From assembly GCA_944325305.1 (NCBI GenBank), contig CALUZO010000008.1:62001-126000 (forward strand): 64,000 nt of DNA. The letters are read 5' to 3'. Positions within the stretch are counted from its first letter, which is position 1; every line of letters begins with the position of its first letter. Shown in pieces: positions 16,171 through 24,989 of the stretch. The notes beneath the pieces were generated by a model. That model was not told the origin of the DNA and searched no databases. It worked only from the letters and a program-made list of their open reading frames with translations. The position numbers and the translations under genes are program-made. The DNA is from an uncultured Rikenellaceae bacterium (lineage in GTDB: Bacteria > Bacteroidota > Bacteroidia > Bacteroidales > Rikenellaceae).

Positions 16171-18651
16171 ATGCGTGTGAGGAGATTGATACTGGTATCC
16201 GCTATGGTACTGTCCTTGTCGCCGGTGCTCGCACAGCATACGCCTTATGAGTATTACATATCGGGGAATTCTTCGCAATTTATCGAAAGCGCCGGGTCGG
16301 ATGACGACCTGACGCTTTTCTATATTCCGCTTGAAGGCGGGACCGATATCTTTACCGACATGTCAGAGTTCAATTTTTCTGCTGTGAGATATGCCCGCAG
16401 GGGTTTCGACTTGCCATTGGAACGGGTATATCTCGGCGATGCGGAACTTACGGGACGTCTTACAGGTCGCACGGATTACACGTTGCTTTCAGCGCTCAGG
16501 AGATCGCGGATGCCGATGGCGACAGCAGGAGGGAACGGATTCCTGGAAAATGCTTCCGGACTTGCTGACGGGGCAGAAACATCCTTGCCCGATCCCTTGC
16601 AGATAGCGCATGGAATGAGGGCGGCCATGACGTTTTCTAACAATGCGGCCGGCGTTATATTTTCGCGTGTTGTTCAGCCTGAGTCGTGGTATTCGTCGGC
16701 TTTTAACATAGTATTCAGAACCGGTAACGACTCCAGAATAAACAATAGCGGAACCATAGATCTTACCGCTTCGCTGCTCCAGAAATATCAGATCAATGAC
16801 CGGCATAGCATAACTGCCGGTGTCTTGGCCGCAGTTAAAAATAAGGAATTGCGCTCATCGACTACTAAAGAAGCGTTCGAACTGACCGGCGACAATTATT
16901 ATAATCCGTCCTGGGGGTATAAACCTGGCGATGACCACGAAACATATTCCCGTACACGCCGCGACAGACCGATATTGGTATATGCAGGCTATGAAGGCAA
17001 ATTGTCGAGTAATACCCAAATCAATACGACAGTTTCCTATACGGGCGGGGAAAGCGCATACGCTTCTCTGTCCTGGTTCGATGCGGAAACTCCATATCCG
17101 GATTATTACCGCTACATGCCAAGTTATTATGGCGATACTCCGGTGGGAGACTTTCTGCGTGATAAGTGGCGTGCCAAAGACCCTTCTGTCATACAGATCG
17201 ACTGGAGCAGGATATGCGAAGCAAACCGCTATAACGGACAGACTCCCGTGGAAAGTGGCGGAGCACGCTATTTTATCGAAGATCGGGTCGAACGCAGTAA
17301 CGATTTGCAGGGCGTACTCTCTTTCCGCACAAGAATAGACGACCGCTCGGATGCAGTTTACGGTCTGCGGCTCCGCAACGACCGTGTGCGCTATTTCAAA
17401 CGTATAAGAGATCTGCTCGGCGGCGCACCATTTATCAATGCAGACCAGTACCTGGCTGATACTACACGTTATGGAGGTAAGTGGCTCAATGACATGCGTA
17501 ATCCGCGGCGATTGGTCGGAGAGGGCGATAAATTCGGATACGATTACTATTTGCGGATGCAAAAGTACGAATTGTATGCCCTGTATAATTACACAAACAG
17601 ACACTTCCGGCTTAATGCGGCAGCAGAACTCGGCGGTGCGACCGTCATGCGTAAAGGCAATTATGAAAAACAACTCCACCCGGGAAATGAATCCTATGGA
17701 AATTCGAAAAAGATAGAATTCGATACCTATACTGCCAAATTGTCCATGGGATACTCCTTTTCGCCGAAACACATATTGCGAGCAACGGGACTTGCCGCCC
17801 AGATTGCACCGGATGCTGCCTCTATGTTCGTCTCCCCGCAGTCGGCCAACATGATCATAGACGATCCGAAGACACTGTCGGTTATGTCGGGCGAGGCCGA
17901 ATACATCATGACGCTAAACGGTTTCATGTGCAAGGTTGCCGGATTCTCCACTGCAACATCGCATGAATCGGCGGTTTACGCCTACTATGACGATATAGAA
18001 TCGGTTTATTCGGATATGGTGGTAACTGGCATCTCTAAAATCTTTTATGGTTTGGAATTGGGTGCCAGTTACGATTTCTCATCCCGCCTTGCACTTTCCC
18101 TGGCAGCTTCGATAGGAAAGTACGAGTATACCTCCGATCCGTCGGTCAAGATATATAATGACGCAATGCTTACACCCTATGTAGAGGATTCCCGTACATA
18201 TCTGACTGGCTATCGCGTCGGTAACACCCCGGAACTGGCAACCAGTGCAGAACTGAGATATAACGTATATGGATTCACTACATCGTTGACATTCAACTAT
18301 ATGGGACGCAGGTACGTTGCCGCGAATCCGCTTAGACGCATGGAAAGGGCTTATATGCTTACCGATTCGCCCGAAAGTTTCCGTGAATTCGTGGCTCAGG
18401 AAAAGTTGCCAGATGCCATGACCGTGGATTTTTTCATAATGAAGACTTTCGATATAAAAGATAATGCCCTCACGGTATTTCTTGCCGTTGACAATTTGCT
18501 CAATCGCAAGGATATAATTTACAGTGGATATGAACAAATGCGCATCATGCGCCTCGGTAGCGGACTGAATCAGCATTACGTTCCATTCGATTCCAAATAC
18601 CTTTACAGCTATCCTCGTAGTGTATATTTGTCGGCAAGTTACAGATTCTGA
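16171..18651 (+). CDS. TonB-dependent receptor-like outer-membrane protein
   Basis: 826 residues. A signal peptide (MRVRRLILVSAMVLSLSPVLAQ) is followed by a plug-like section with the RYARRGFD and ERVYLGDAELTGRLTG pattern known from Bacteroidota receptors. A long beta-barrel of alternating aromatic strands follows, ending in the C-terminal YLSASYRF, a typical outer-membrane signature. The carboxypeptidase-D-like N-terminal domain usual in this group is missing, and I see no clear TonB box. Two DUF5689 lipoprotein genes follow at once (5-base gap), and the three form one operon. Transported ligand is unknown. Active transport is inferred from family only; loss of TonB coupling is possible. Confidence 0.83.
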   Translation: MRVRRLILVSAMVLSLSPVLAQHTPYEYYISGNSSQFIESAGSDDDLTLFYIPLEGGTDIFTDMSEFNFSAVRYARRGFDLPLERVYLGDAELTGRLTGRTDYTLLSALRRSRMPMATAGGNGFLENASGLADGAETSLPDPLQIAHGMRAAMTFSNNAAGVIFSRVVQPESWYSSAFNIVFRTGNDSRINNSGTIDLTASLLQKYQINDRHSITAGVLAAVKNKELRSSTTKEAFELTGDNYYNPSWGYKPGDDHETYSRTRRDRPILVYAGYEGKLSSNTQINTTVSYTGGESAYASLSWFDAETPYPDYYRYMPSYYGDTPVGDFLRDKWRAKDPSVIQIDWSRICEANRYNGQTPVESGGARYFIEDRVERSNDLQGVLSFRTRIDDRSDAVYGLRLRNDRVRYFKRIRDLLGGAPFINADQYLADTTRYGGKWLNDMRNPRRLVGEGDKFGYDYYLRMQKYELYALYNYTNRHFRLNAAAELGGATVMRKGNYEKQLHPGNESYGNSKKIEFDTYTAKLSMGYSFSPKHILRATGLAAQIAPDAASMFVSPQSANMIIDDPKTLSVMSGEAEYIMTLNGFMCKVAGFSTATSHESAVYAYYDDIESVYSDMVVTGISKIFYGLELGASYDFSSRLALSLAASIGKYEYTSDPSVKIYNDAMLTPYVEDSRTYLTGYRVGNTPELATSAELRYNVYGFTTSLTFNYMGRRYVAANPLRRMERAYMLTDSPESFREFVAQEKLPDAMTVDFFIMKTFDIKDNALTVFLAVDNLLNRKDIIYSGYEQMRIMRLGSGLNQHYVPFDSKYLYSYPRSVYLSASYRF

Positions 18652-18656
18652 ATATT

Positions 18657-19424
18657 ATGAGAAGACTATTAACCATATTGTCCGTCTGTTTTGCACTTAT
18701 TGGCTGCGAAAAGGATATTTGCGACGACTGCTTGGGCGGCTCCGTTACGCTTTATCCGAATATGGACATTGGTGACATGCGTGCTCTATACGACGGTTCG
18801 CCCGTCGAGGTCAACCGTGAAGTAATTATTGCAGGAGTGGTCACGGCCAACGATCTTTCGGGCAATTTCTATCGTTCGTTCATTATCGAAGATGCGACAG
18901 GAGCAATCGAGATTCGTGCAGGCCTGTACGATCTCAAGAACCTTTTCCCTGAAGGACGTTACGTGGCAGTGAAAGCCGATGGCCTTTGGGTGTCGGATTA
19001 CAACGGCGTTCTTCAGATCGGAATGAAGCCTTCAGGCGGCTACCACCAGGCCGATTACTTCGAGAACAGGGTCGTGATGGATCGTTATGTGGTGCGCGGT
19101 GACATGAAGGGGAGACTGGAACCGATCACGACGACTGTCGACCGGCTCAGTGATGATATGTGCGGACGTTTGGTGAGGATAGAGGGCTTGACGCTCATGC
19201 CGGGCGAACCCGAAACATGGGCATCGGCAGATGATTTCACGAGTTATTCGTCACGTATATTCCTGGATGGCGACGGTACGGAGTTCGTGGTGTCGACCAG
19301 CAAATATGCCTCTTTTGCAGGAAGTGCGATACCATCGGGAATTTTGTCGCTGACTGGCATACTCATTTGCGATACACGCTATGCGTTAAGACTGAGAACT
19401 CTCGAAGATGTGGTGGAAAATTAA
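18657..19424 (+). CDS. DUF5689-type lipoprotein, first of pair
   Basis: 255 residues. The lipobox ALIGC puts the lipidated Cys at 17, and the following EKD residues resemble the acidic signal that sends Bacteroidota lipoproteins to the cell surface. The mature part has the DUF5689/OB-like pattern: EVIIAGVVTANDLSGNFYRS, then FIIEDATGAIEIRAG, a long loop, and MCGRLVRIEGLTLMPGEPET. OB-like folds in this family bring nucleic-acid or oligosaccharide binding to mind, but no ligand is known to me. Six residues after the lipid Cys is another Cys (C23), then C26. It is coupled to the receptor upstream and overlaps the next gene by 17 bases. Confidence 0.82.
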   Translation: MRRLLTILSVCFALIGCEKDICDDCLGGSVTLYPNMDIGDMRALYDGSPVEVNREVIIAGVVTANDLSGNFYRSFIIEDATGAIEIRAGLYDLKNLFPEGRYVAVKADGLWVSDYNGVLQIGMKPSGGYHQADYFENRVVMDRYVVRGDMKGRLEPITTTVDRLSDDMCGRLVRIEGLTLMPGEPETWASADDFTSYSSRIFLDGDGTEFVVSTSKYASFAGSAIPSGILSLTGILICDTRYALRLRTLEDVVEN

Positions 19425-20202
19425 CTGTATTTTGTTGGGCTCGTTGTTTGCCGTGGCATGCGAGTCCTCTCCGCCGTTGGAGAAACGTGGATATGAGCCC
19501 GATGCCGTTTCCATTGCATACCTCAAGTCGCAGTACCCGGGTGTCCCGAAAAGAATACGTGGTGAGATGTACATCGAAGGCCGGATCGTTGCTAACGACC
19601 GTTGGGGAAATTTCTACAAAACCCTTGTCGTGCAGGATGAGACCGGGGCGATAGAGGTTAAACTGGATGCCGAAGAACTTTTTCTTGGAGGTTACGGTTA
19701 CGGTGAAATGGTACGCATAAATTGTAATGGACTTGCGGTAGGAGCTTATGGAGGGAATGTTCAACTTGGTGCCGTTTCCGATGACACTGCCTACGAAACG
19801 GGTTATGTCGCGATGAACCGCATTGCTATGACGGTTCAGGTCCTGGACGGAATGGCTGAGGAGCCAGTGCCGATACCTTTGACTCTTGTCCATTTGAATA
19901 ACCCGCAGTTCGATATTGGACGCTACCTGAACTGTCTTGTCGTTGTCTCAGATGTGCAGTTTGTAGATTACGGTGAAGTCGTTTCGTGGGCTGAAGGCGA
20001 GAGCGGAGCTACCGACCGTCTGATTACAGACATGCATGGGAATACTCTCGTGGTTCGGACGAGTGCTTTGGCTTCATTTGCCGAGGAGCCTCTGCCTGCG
20101 GGAAGCGGTTCGATAAAGGGAATTTTGGGATGGTTCAACGGAACTCCGCAGTTGAAAGTTTACGACCCGCGCGAGGTCGATATGAATGGCGCCAGGTTTT
20201 AA
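19408..20202 (+). CDS. DUF5689-type lipoprotein, second of pair
   Basis: 264 residues and a diverged paralogue of the preceding lipoprotein. The lipobox FAVAC gives Cys18. The same core is visible: MYIEGRIVANDRWGNFYKT, LVVQDETGAIEVKLD, a Gly/Tyr-rich loop (FLGGYGYGEMVRI), and a late strand pair GSIKGILGWFNGTPQLKVYD that mirrors the end of the first copy. Its start lies inside the last codons of the first copy (17-base overlap), so the two are made together. The pair may form a two-part ligand-capturing lid for the receptor, as other Bacteroidota lipoproteins do with SusC-type barrels. That is inference. Confidence 0.8.
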   Translation: MWWKINCILLGSLFAVACESSPPLEKRGYEPDAVSIAYLKSQYPGVPKRIRGEMYIEGRIVANDRWGNFYKTLVVQDETGAIEVKLDAEELFLGGYGYGEMVRINCNGLAVGAYGGNVQLGAVSDDTAYETGYVAMNRIAMTVQVLDGMAEEPVPIPLTLVHLNNPQFDIGRYLNCLVVVSDVQFVDYGEVVSWAEGESGATDRLITDMHGNTLVVRTSALASFAEEPLPAGSGSIKGILGWFNGTPQLKVYDPREVDMNGARF

Positions 20203-20446
20203 TACCATGTCGATATTCAGAAATGATATTGCCGTTCGGACGCCGTGCCGTTTCGATTTGAAAAACTTTGCATGTGTAGTACCGCAATGCATGTTGTGTC
20301 ATATGCGGAGATGATCTTCGGATATGGAAGATGTGTTGCACCAGGGTACTGCGGTATCATCTTAATCCAGGCATCTTTGCACAATTGGAGGTTACGACTG
20401 TCTGCGAGTCTTGATTCCGGAATGAATGTGACGGAGGCAGCCGTGG

Positions 20447-21442
20447 TCAATCCTTGTGCAATTCGTCCCACAGCATATCTTTCAGCAGAGGAATGTTGTA
20501 CCCGCTCACGGAAGATATGAACACGCTCGGAATGCCTTCAGGAAGTTCAGAACTCATCTGCACCATCATATCTTCATCGAGCATATCGCTTTTGGAAATG
20601 GCCAGCAAACGGCTCTTGTCGAGCAGTTCCGGATTGTAAAGCGTGAGTTCGTTGAGCAGTATGTCGTACTCGGCGCGAATGTTTTCAGAATCGGCAGGTA
20701 TGAGGAACAACAAAATAGAATTGCGTTCTATATGGCGCAGGAATCGTGTTCCGAGGCCTTTCCCTTCATGTGCGCCCTCTATTATTCCCGGAATGTCGGC
20801 CATGACGAACGATTTGTGGTCGCGGTATTCCACGATTCCCAGGTTCGGTTCCAGGGTGGTGAATGCGTAGTTGGCAATCTTTGGTTTTGCAGCAGAAACT
20901 ACCGAAAGCAGCGTTGATTTGCCGGCGTTAGGGAATCCCACAAGCCCCACATCGGCAAGTATTTTGAGTTCGAGAATGAAAGCCCCTTCCTGCATGGGTT
21001 CTCCCGGTTGGGCGTAACGCGGAGCCTGATTTGTCGAAGATTTGAAATGCCAGTTGCCGAGACCGCCCCGTCCGCCTTTGAGAAGCACGAGTTCCTGGCC
21101 GTCTCGGGTTACTTCGCCGACAATCTGGTTGGTTTCGGCATCGCGTGCTACCGTTCCGAGCGGAACGTCAACGATCACGTCCTTACCGTCGCGTCCCGAA
21201 CTGCGTGCTCCGGAACCAGGTTGTCCGTCCTCGGCAAAAAGATGTCGTTGGTATTTAAGGTGTATGAGTGTCCAGAACTGGCTGTTTCCGCGAAGTATGA
21301 TGCTGCCGCCCTTGCCGCCGTCGCCACCGTCAGGACCACCGAAAGCCACGAATTTTTCACGTCTGAAATGAGCCGAACCTGCTCCTCCCTTACCCGAACG
21401 GGCAAAAATCTTTACATAATCCACGAAATTCGAAGATGCCAT
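20447..21442 (-). CDS. obgE: Obg-family GTPase
   Basis: Ribosome-associated GTPase acting in large-subunit assembly and stress signalling. The 331-residue protein starts at ATG 21442 ([20 protein letters not shown]). The Gly-rich Obg domain fills about 1-158 ([20 protein letters not shown]). The G domain follows, with G1 [10 protein letters not shown]3 DIPG, G4 SKSD and G5 SSVSG. It ends after the G domain, without the C-terminal extension found in longer Obg proteins. It is transcribed away from era. A -7 element lies just upstream. Confidence 0.96.
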   Translation of the reverse strand: MASSNFVDYVKIFARSGKGGAGSAHFRREKFVAFGGPDGGDGGKGGSIILRGNSQFWTLIHLKYQRHLFAEDGQPGSGARSSGRDGKDVIVDVPLGTVARDAETNQIVGEVTRDGQELVLLKGGRGGLGNWHFKSSTNQAPRYAQPGEPMQEGAFILELKILADVGLVGFPNAGKSTLLSVVSAAKPKIANYAFTTLEPNLGIVEYRDHKSFVMADIPGIIEGAHEGKGLGTRFLRHIERNSILLFLIPADSENIRAEYDILLNELTLYNPELLDKSRLLAISKSDMLDEDMMVQMSSELPEGIPSVFISSVSGYNIPLLKDMLWDELHKD

Positions 21443-21461
21443 AATACTCTGTTTATACGGG

Positions 21462-21469
21462 CAAAGGTA
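21462..21469 (-). promoter_or_regulatory. Candidate obgE promoter -7 element
   Basis: Reads TACCTTTG on the minus strand, an exact TAnnTTTG, about 20 bp before the obgE ATG. Confidence 0.55.
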
Positions 21470-21668
21470 ATAAAACCTCGTAATTTAACATTACGCCTTA
21501 GTGTCATAACATTCAATATATGCACATGCAATCGGAATGCCGGTATCGTGAGAAGTCTGTATCACTGCAAATAGTCCGCATCAGAATATTTGGCAGAAAT
21601 ATTGCTGGATACAAGTGGCTATTTGAGTAAGATATATGTGTGTCAACGAAAAGTATTGTTTAAAAGTT

Positions 21669-21676
21669 TATCTTTG
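21669..21676 (+). promoter_or_regulatory. Candidate era promoter -7 element
   Basis: TATCTTTG, an exact TAnnTTTG, ends 17 bp before the era ATG at 21694. Confidence 0.55.
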
Positions 21677-21693
21677 CACGAAAAGTATCGGAA

Positions 21694-22578
21694 ATGCATA
21701 AATCAGGATTCGTTAATATTATAGGTAACCCCAATGTCGGGAAATCGACAATAATGAATGCCCTCGTGGGGGAGAGGCTTTCGATTATAACATCCAAGGC
21801 TCAGACCACGCGCCACCGTATAATGGGTATTGTCAACGGAGATGATTTCCAGATAGTTTATTCCGATACCCCAGGCATTCTGAAACCAAATTACAAACTT
21901 CAGGAGTCGATGATGAAGTTTGTGAACAGTGCCCTGAAAGACGCGGATATTCTTCTATACGTCACGGATACTGTGGAAAAGGTCGATGAGGCTTCGGCCG
22001 AGATTCTCGCCAAGATAGCTTCTGGCGACATACCGACAATCGTGGCTATAAACAAGATAGATCTCACCACTCCCGAAACCCTCGAAACACTTGTTGCACA
22101 GTGGCAGGAGAGATTGCCAAAGGCGCATGTCGTTCCGGTCTCGGCCAAGGAGTGTTTCAATATAGGTGCGCTTTTCGATCTGATAATCAAATACCTCCCG
22201 GTTGGCGAACCTTTCTATCCTAAGGATGTGCTCACGGATAAAACCATGCGCTTTTTTGCCGCGGAAATAATCCGTGAAAAAATATTGCTGAACTATTCGA
22301 AAGAGATTCCTTACAGTGTCGAGGTCGTAATAGAGAAATACAAAGAAGAACCTGCCATAGACCGTATATCCGCTGTTATACTTGTCGAACGCGAGTCGCA
22401 AAAGGGTATTATTATAGGACACAAGGGCGAAATGCTGAAAAAAGTCGGTATGGCAGCCCGCCTCGAACTCGAAAAATTCCTCGGTAAAAAGGTATTCCTG
22501 CAAATGTACGTCAAGGTCAGCGACAACTGGCGCAACAACGACCGCCGCCTCAAAGAGTTCGGATACGAGATAGGGTAG
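21694..22578 (+). CDS. era: GTPase Era
   Basis: GTPase that binds the 3' end of 16S rRNA and assists 30S maturation. The 294-residue protein is normal in length. G1 is GNPNVGKST (about 11-19), the switch region includes TTRHRIMGIVNGD, G3 is DTPGI and G4 is NKIDL. The C-terminal KH domain is complete: RISAVILVERESQKGIIIGH, then KGEMLKKVGMAARLELEKFL, ending VSDNWRNNDRRLKEFGYE. It is monocistronic; the neighbouring leader and promoter belong to rplM. Confidence 0.97.
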   Translation: MHKSGFVNIIGNPNVGKSTIMNALVGERLSIITSKAQTTRHRIMGIVNGDDFQIVYSDTPGILKPNYKLQESMMKFVNSALKDADILLYVTDTVEKVDEASAEILAKIASGDIPTIVAINKIDLTTPETLETLVAQWQERLPKAHVVPVSAKECFNIGALFDLIIKYLPVGEPFYPKDVLTDKTMRFFAAEIIREKILLNYSKEIPYSVEVVIEKYKEEPAIDRISAVILVERESQKGIIIGHKGEMLKKVGMAARLELEKFLGKKVFLQMYVKVSDNWRNNDRRLKEFGYEIG

Positions 22579-22740
22579 CATACTGTACCGGATAGTTCTC
22601 TATGATCGAATTATGCAGCCGGCCATTGTCTGTGTAATATGTCGTATTCATTACCAATACGGTTGCCGAGAAACGTATTGAAGTTGTGGTTTCTCGACAC
22701 CTCTTTTTTTGCACAGGAATCGATATTTTATGTCGAAAGG
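22579..22740. other. Intergenic spacer between era and rplM promoter
   Basis: This 162-bp stretch has no convincing ORF. It contains short TTTTTTT and CTCGACACC segments but no clear hairpin terminator for era. With the promoter and leader that follow, it makes up a 373-bp gap between coding regions. Confidence 0.4.
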
Positions 22741-22770
22741 TTGTGATTTAATTAAAAATCACTATCTTTG
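22741..22770 (+). promoter_or_regulatory. rplM-rpsI promoter
   Basis: A -33 TTG at 22741-22743 and -7 TATCTTTG at 22763-22770 are separated by 19 bp, a full match to the Bacteroidota housekeeping promoter. Transcription would start near 22776, leaving a leader of about 175 bases before rplM. Confidence 0.75.
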
Positions 22771-22776
22771 CAGGCC

Positions 22777-22951
22777 TTTAATTAGGTAATCGGATCATTG
22801 AAATTGCATGAACACGACTGCTATGACTTCCTGAAAGGGATTATCTTAATCGTTGCCGCCACTGGCGCGGCCGGTTGTAATTTGCCTGCAAAAGGTCTGC
22901 GCGGACAATTCATGCGTTTCGACAAACAGGTATAATTAAAAATTACAACAA
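22777..22951 (+). promoter_or_regulatory. Structured leader of rplM-rpsI
   Basis: The untranslated leader contains a long-range 7-bp pairing, GCATGAA (22806-22812) with TTCATGC (22909-22915). This encloses a GC-rich hairpin GCCGC/GCGGC (22855-22859 with 22867-22871, 7-base loop). The layout fits an autoregulatory site for protein L13. Ribosomal-protein leaders upstream of L13 have been described in Bacteroidia; identity with them is inference. Confidence 0.55.
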
Positions 22952-23407
22952 GTGGATTCATTAAGCTACAAAACAATTTCGCTGAACGCCGCTACGGTCC
23001 AGAAAGAATGGATCTTGATCGACGCTCAGGACGAAGTGTTGGGACGTCTTGCGTCGCAGGTCGCGAAGATATTGCGCGGCAAGAACAAACCCGGTTTCAC
23101 ACCCAATGTGGATTGCGGCGACAACGTTATCGTTATTAACGCCGACAAAGTGAGAATTACGGGTAAGAAAATGACGGATAAGGTTTATGTACGTCACACA
23201 GGCTATCCGGGTGGACAGCGTTTTGCTACTCCGGCCGACTATCTGAGAAAAAAACCGGAATTCGTTATCGAAAAAGCTGTCAAGGGTATGCTGCCCAGAA
23301 CAAGGCTCGGTGCTGCGCAGTTGCGTAACCTCAAGGTTTACGCCGGCGCTGAACATCCGCACGCCGCACAGAACCCTAAACAAATCAAGTTAAACGAGAT
23401 TAAGTAA
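22952..23407 (+). CDS. rplM: 50S ribosomal protein L13
   Basis: Early-assembling large-subunit protein. It starts with GTG at 22952; the resulting N-terminus MDSLSYKTISLNAATVQKEW lines up with Bacteroidota L13 proteins, so this non-ATG start is convincing. Conserved L13 features follow: VLGRLASQVAKILRGKNKP, DCGDNVIVINADKV, YVRHTGYPGGQR and AVKGMLPRTRLGAAQLRNLK. The 151-residue length is normal. The stop codon overlaps the rpsI start codon by one base, so the two proteins are translationally coupled. Confidence 0.98.
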   Translation: MDSLSYKTISLNAATVQKEWILIDAQDEVLGRLASQVAKILRGKNKPGFTPNVDCGDNVIVINADKVRITGKKMTDKVYVRHTGYPGGQRFATPADYLRKKPEFVIEKAVKGMLPRTRLGAAQLRNLKVYAGAEHPHAAQNPKQIKLNEIK

Positions 23408-23799
23408 TGAGTATGGAAGTTATAAATGCCGTAGGACGCAGGAAAGCTGCTGTTGCACGCGTGTACGTGAAACCGGGTAATGGTACCATTACAATCAATA
23501 AAAAACCGCTCGAAACTTATTTTCCTCTCGAAATTTTCCAGTTTGTGGTTAAACAGCCGCTTGCTGTGTTGAATATAGCGGGAAATTATGACGTCAACAT
23601 CAACCTCGATGGCGGAGGAATCCACGGTCAGGCAGAAGCTGCCCGTCTGGGTATCGCCCGCGCACTTTGCGAAATAGACGCAGAGTACCGTCCGGTTCTC
23701 AAGAAGAACGGTTTCCTCACTCGCGACCCGCGCGAAGTTGAACGTAAGAAACCAGGTCAGCCCGGAGCACGCCGCAAATTCCAGTTCAGTAAGCGTTAA
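23407..23799 (+). CDS. rpsI: 30S ribosomal protein S9
   Basis: Small-subunit head protein whose C-terminal Arg-Lys tail reaches the P-site tRNA. The 130-residue protein has the standard start AVGRRKAAVARVYVKPGNG, the core GGGIHGQAEAARLGIARALC, and the basic end KKPGQPGARRKFQFSKR. The ATG overlaps the last base of the rplM stop codon (TAATG arrangement). No hairpin terminator follows clearly; the next 300 bases lead to rpsB. Confidence 0.98.
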   Translation: MSMEVINAVGRRKAAVARVYVKPGNGTITINKKPLETYFPLEIFQFVVKQPLAVLNIAGNYDVNINLDGGGIHGQAEAARLGIARALCEIDAEYRPVLKKNGFLTRDPREVERKKPGQPGARRKFQFSKR

Positions 23800-24103
23800 T
23801 CCTATAAGCTGCACATATGCACGGGGCCGGTTCGTAAATCGGTCGGACTACCAAAAGGTCGGAATAGTGTCGCGCAGATTTTTCTTGCCGATATATCCAA
23901 TAGGTCATACAGACTTGTTTTATTCCAGACCGTCAGCGTATTACCGGACGGTTGCCTCCCCGCGAAAAATCCGAAGGATTGTATTTCATGACACTACCGG
24001 TCGGATTGATGAACAGAGATTTTTAAATACGGGGGATTGGATTTTGGGATGTTCATAAACCATTGTAAGATCCCACAAATACCCCAAAATAAAAAACAAC
24101 AAA
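23800..24103 (+). promoter_or_regulatory. 304-bp gap with candidate rpsB leader
   Basis: No credible gene is present. Two hairpins stand out: ACCGTC (23929-23934) with GACGGT (23947-23952), and AATCC (23968-23972) with GGATT (23976-23980, 3-base loop). A canonical TAnnTTTG is not seen, so rpsB-tsf may be read from the rplM promoter or from a weaker one. The structured stretch before rpsB could be an S2-type autoregulatory leader; this is inference. Confidence 0.4.
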
Positions 24104-24964
24104 ATGTCGAGAACAAATTTTGAACAATTACTTGAGGCTGGCGTACATTTCGGTCACCTCAAACGCAAGTGGAATCCTAAAATGGCTCCGTATATCTTCA
24201 TGGAGAAGAACGGTATCCACATAATCGACCTGCACAAAACCGTGATCAAGATCGACGAAGCCGCAGCAGCAATGAAACAGATCGCCAAAAGCGGTCGCCG
24301 CATACTTTTCGTCGCCACAAAAAAACAGGCTAAAGATGTAGTTGCCGAAAAGGTAAGCGCTATCAATATGCCATACGTTACAGAACGCTGGCCAGGCGGT
24401 ATGCTTACTAATTTCCCAACGATACGCAAAGCCGTGAAAAAAATGGCAACCATCGACAAGATGAGTGCAGACGGCACTTACGACAATTTTTCTAAACGCG
24501 AAAAACTTCAGATCGCACGTCAAAGGGCTAAGTTGGAAAAGAACCTCGGTTCAATCGCCGACTTGACCCGCCTGCCGGCAGCACTCTTCGTAATTGACGT
24601 TCAGAAAGAACAGAACGCAGTTAAGGAAGCTAAAAGACTCAATATTCCCGTTTTCGCCATGGTCGATACCTGTTGCGATCCGACCGACATCGACTATGTA
24701 ATCCCGGCGAACGACGATGCTACCAAGTCGATAGCAGTTATCCTTGACGCCGTTACCGCTGCCGTTGCCGAAGGCTTGGCTGAACGTAAGGCCGAAAAGG
24801 AAAAGGAAGCTTACGAAAACGTACCTAACAAGGACGAAAAAGAGGCTAAACCCAGAATTAAGAAGGCAGTGAAAGTGGCGGACAAAAAAGAAGACGACGA
24901 AGATTTCAACGAACAGGTCGCTCAGTCTGAGGCTATCTCTACCGAAAACGAAACTGCAGAGTAA
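24104..24964 (+). CDS. rpsB: 30S ribosomal protein S2
   Basis: Small-subunit protein of the 30S body. The 286-residue protein starts MSRTNFEQLLEAGVHFGHLK and contains the signature RKWNPKMAPYIFMEKNGIHI, ILFVATKKQAKD and ERWPGGMLTNFPTIRKAV. The S2 core ends at about 230. The remaining Lys/Glu-rich tail (EKEAYENVPNKDEKEAKPRI and beyond) is an acidic/basic extension typical of Bacteroidota S2. It is followed by tsf after 25 bases. Confidence 0.98.
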   Translation: MSRTNFEQLLEAGVHFGHLKRKWNPKMAPYIFMEKNGIHIIDLHKTVIKIDEAAAAMKQIAKSGRRILFVATKKQAKDVVAEKVSAINMPYVTERWPGGMLTNFPTIRKAVKKMATIDKMSADGTYDNFSKREKLQIARQRAKLEKNLGSIADLTRLPAALFVIDVQKEQNAVKEAKRLNIPVFAMVDTCCDPTDIDYVIPANDDATKSIAVILDAVTAAVAEGLAERKAEKEKEAYENVPNKDEKEAKPRIKKAVKVADKKEDDEDFNEQVAQSEAISTENETAE

Positions 24965-24989
24965 TTAATAATAAAAGAAAGGAAACACA

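Noticed and set aside
23738..24058. 106-codon frame overlapping the end of rpsI
   Set aside because: It runs through the rpsI stop region and the structured leader, without family resemblance.
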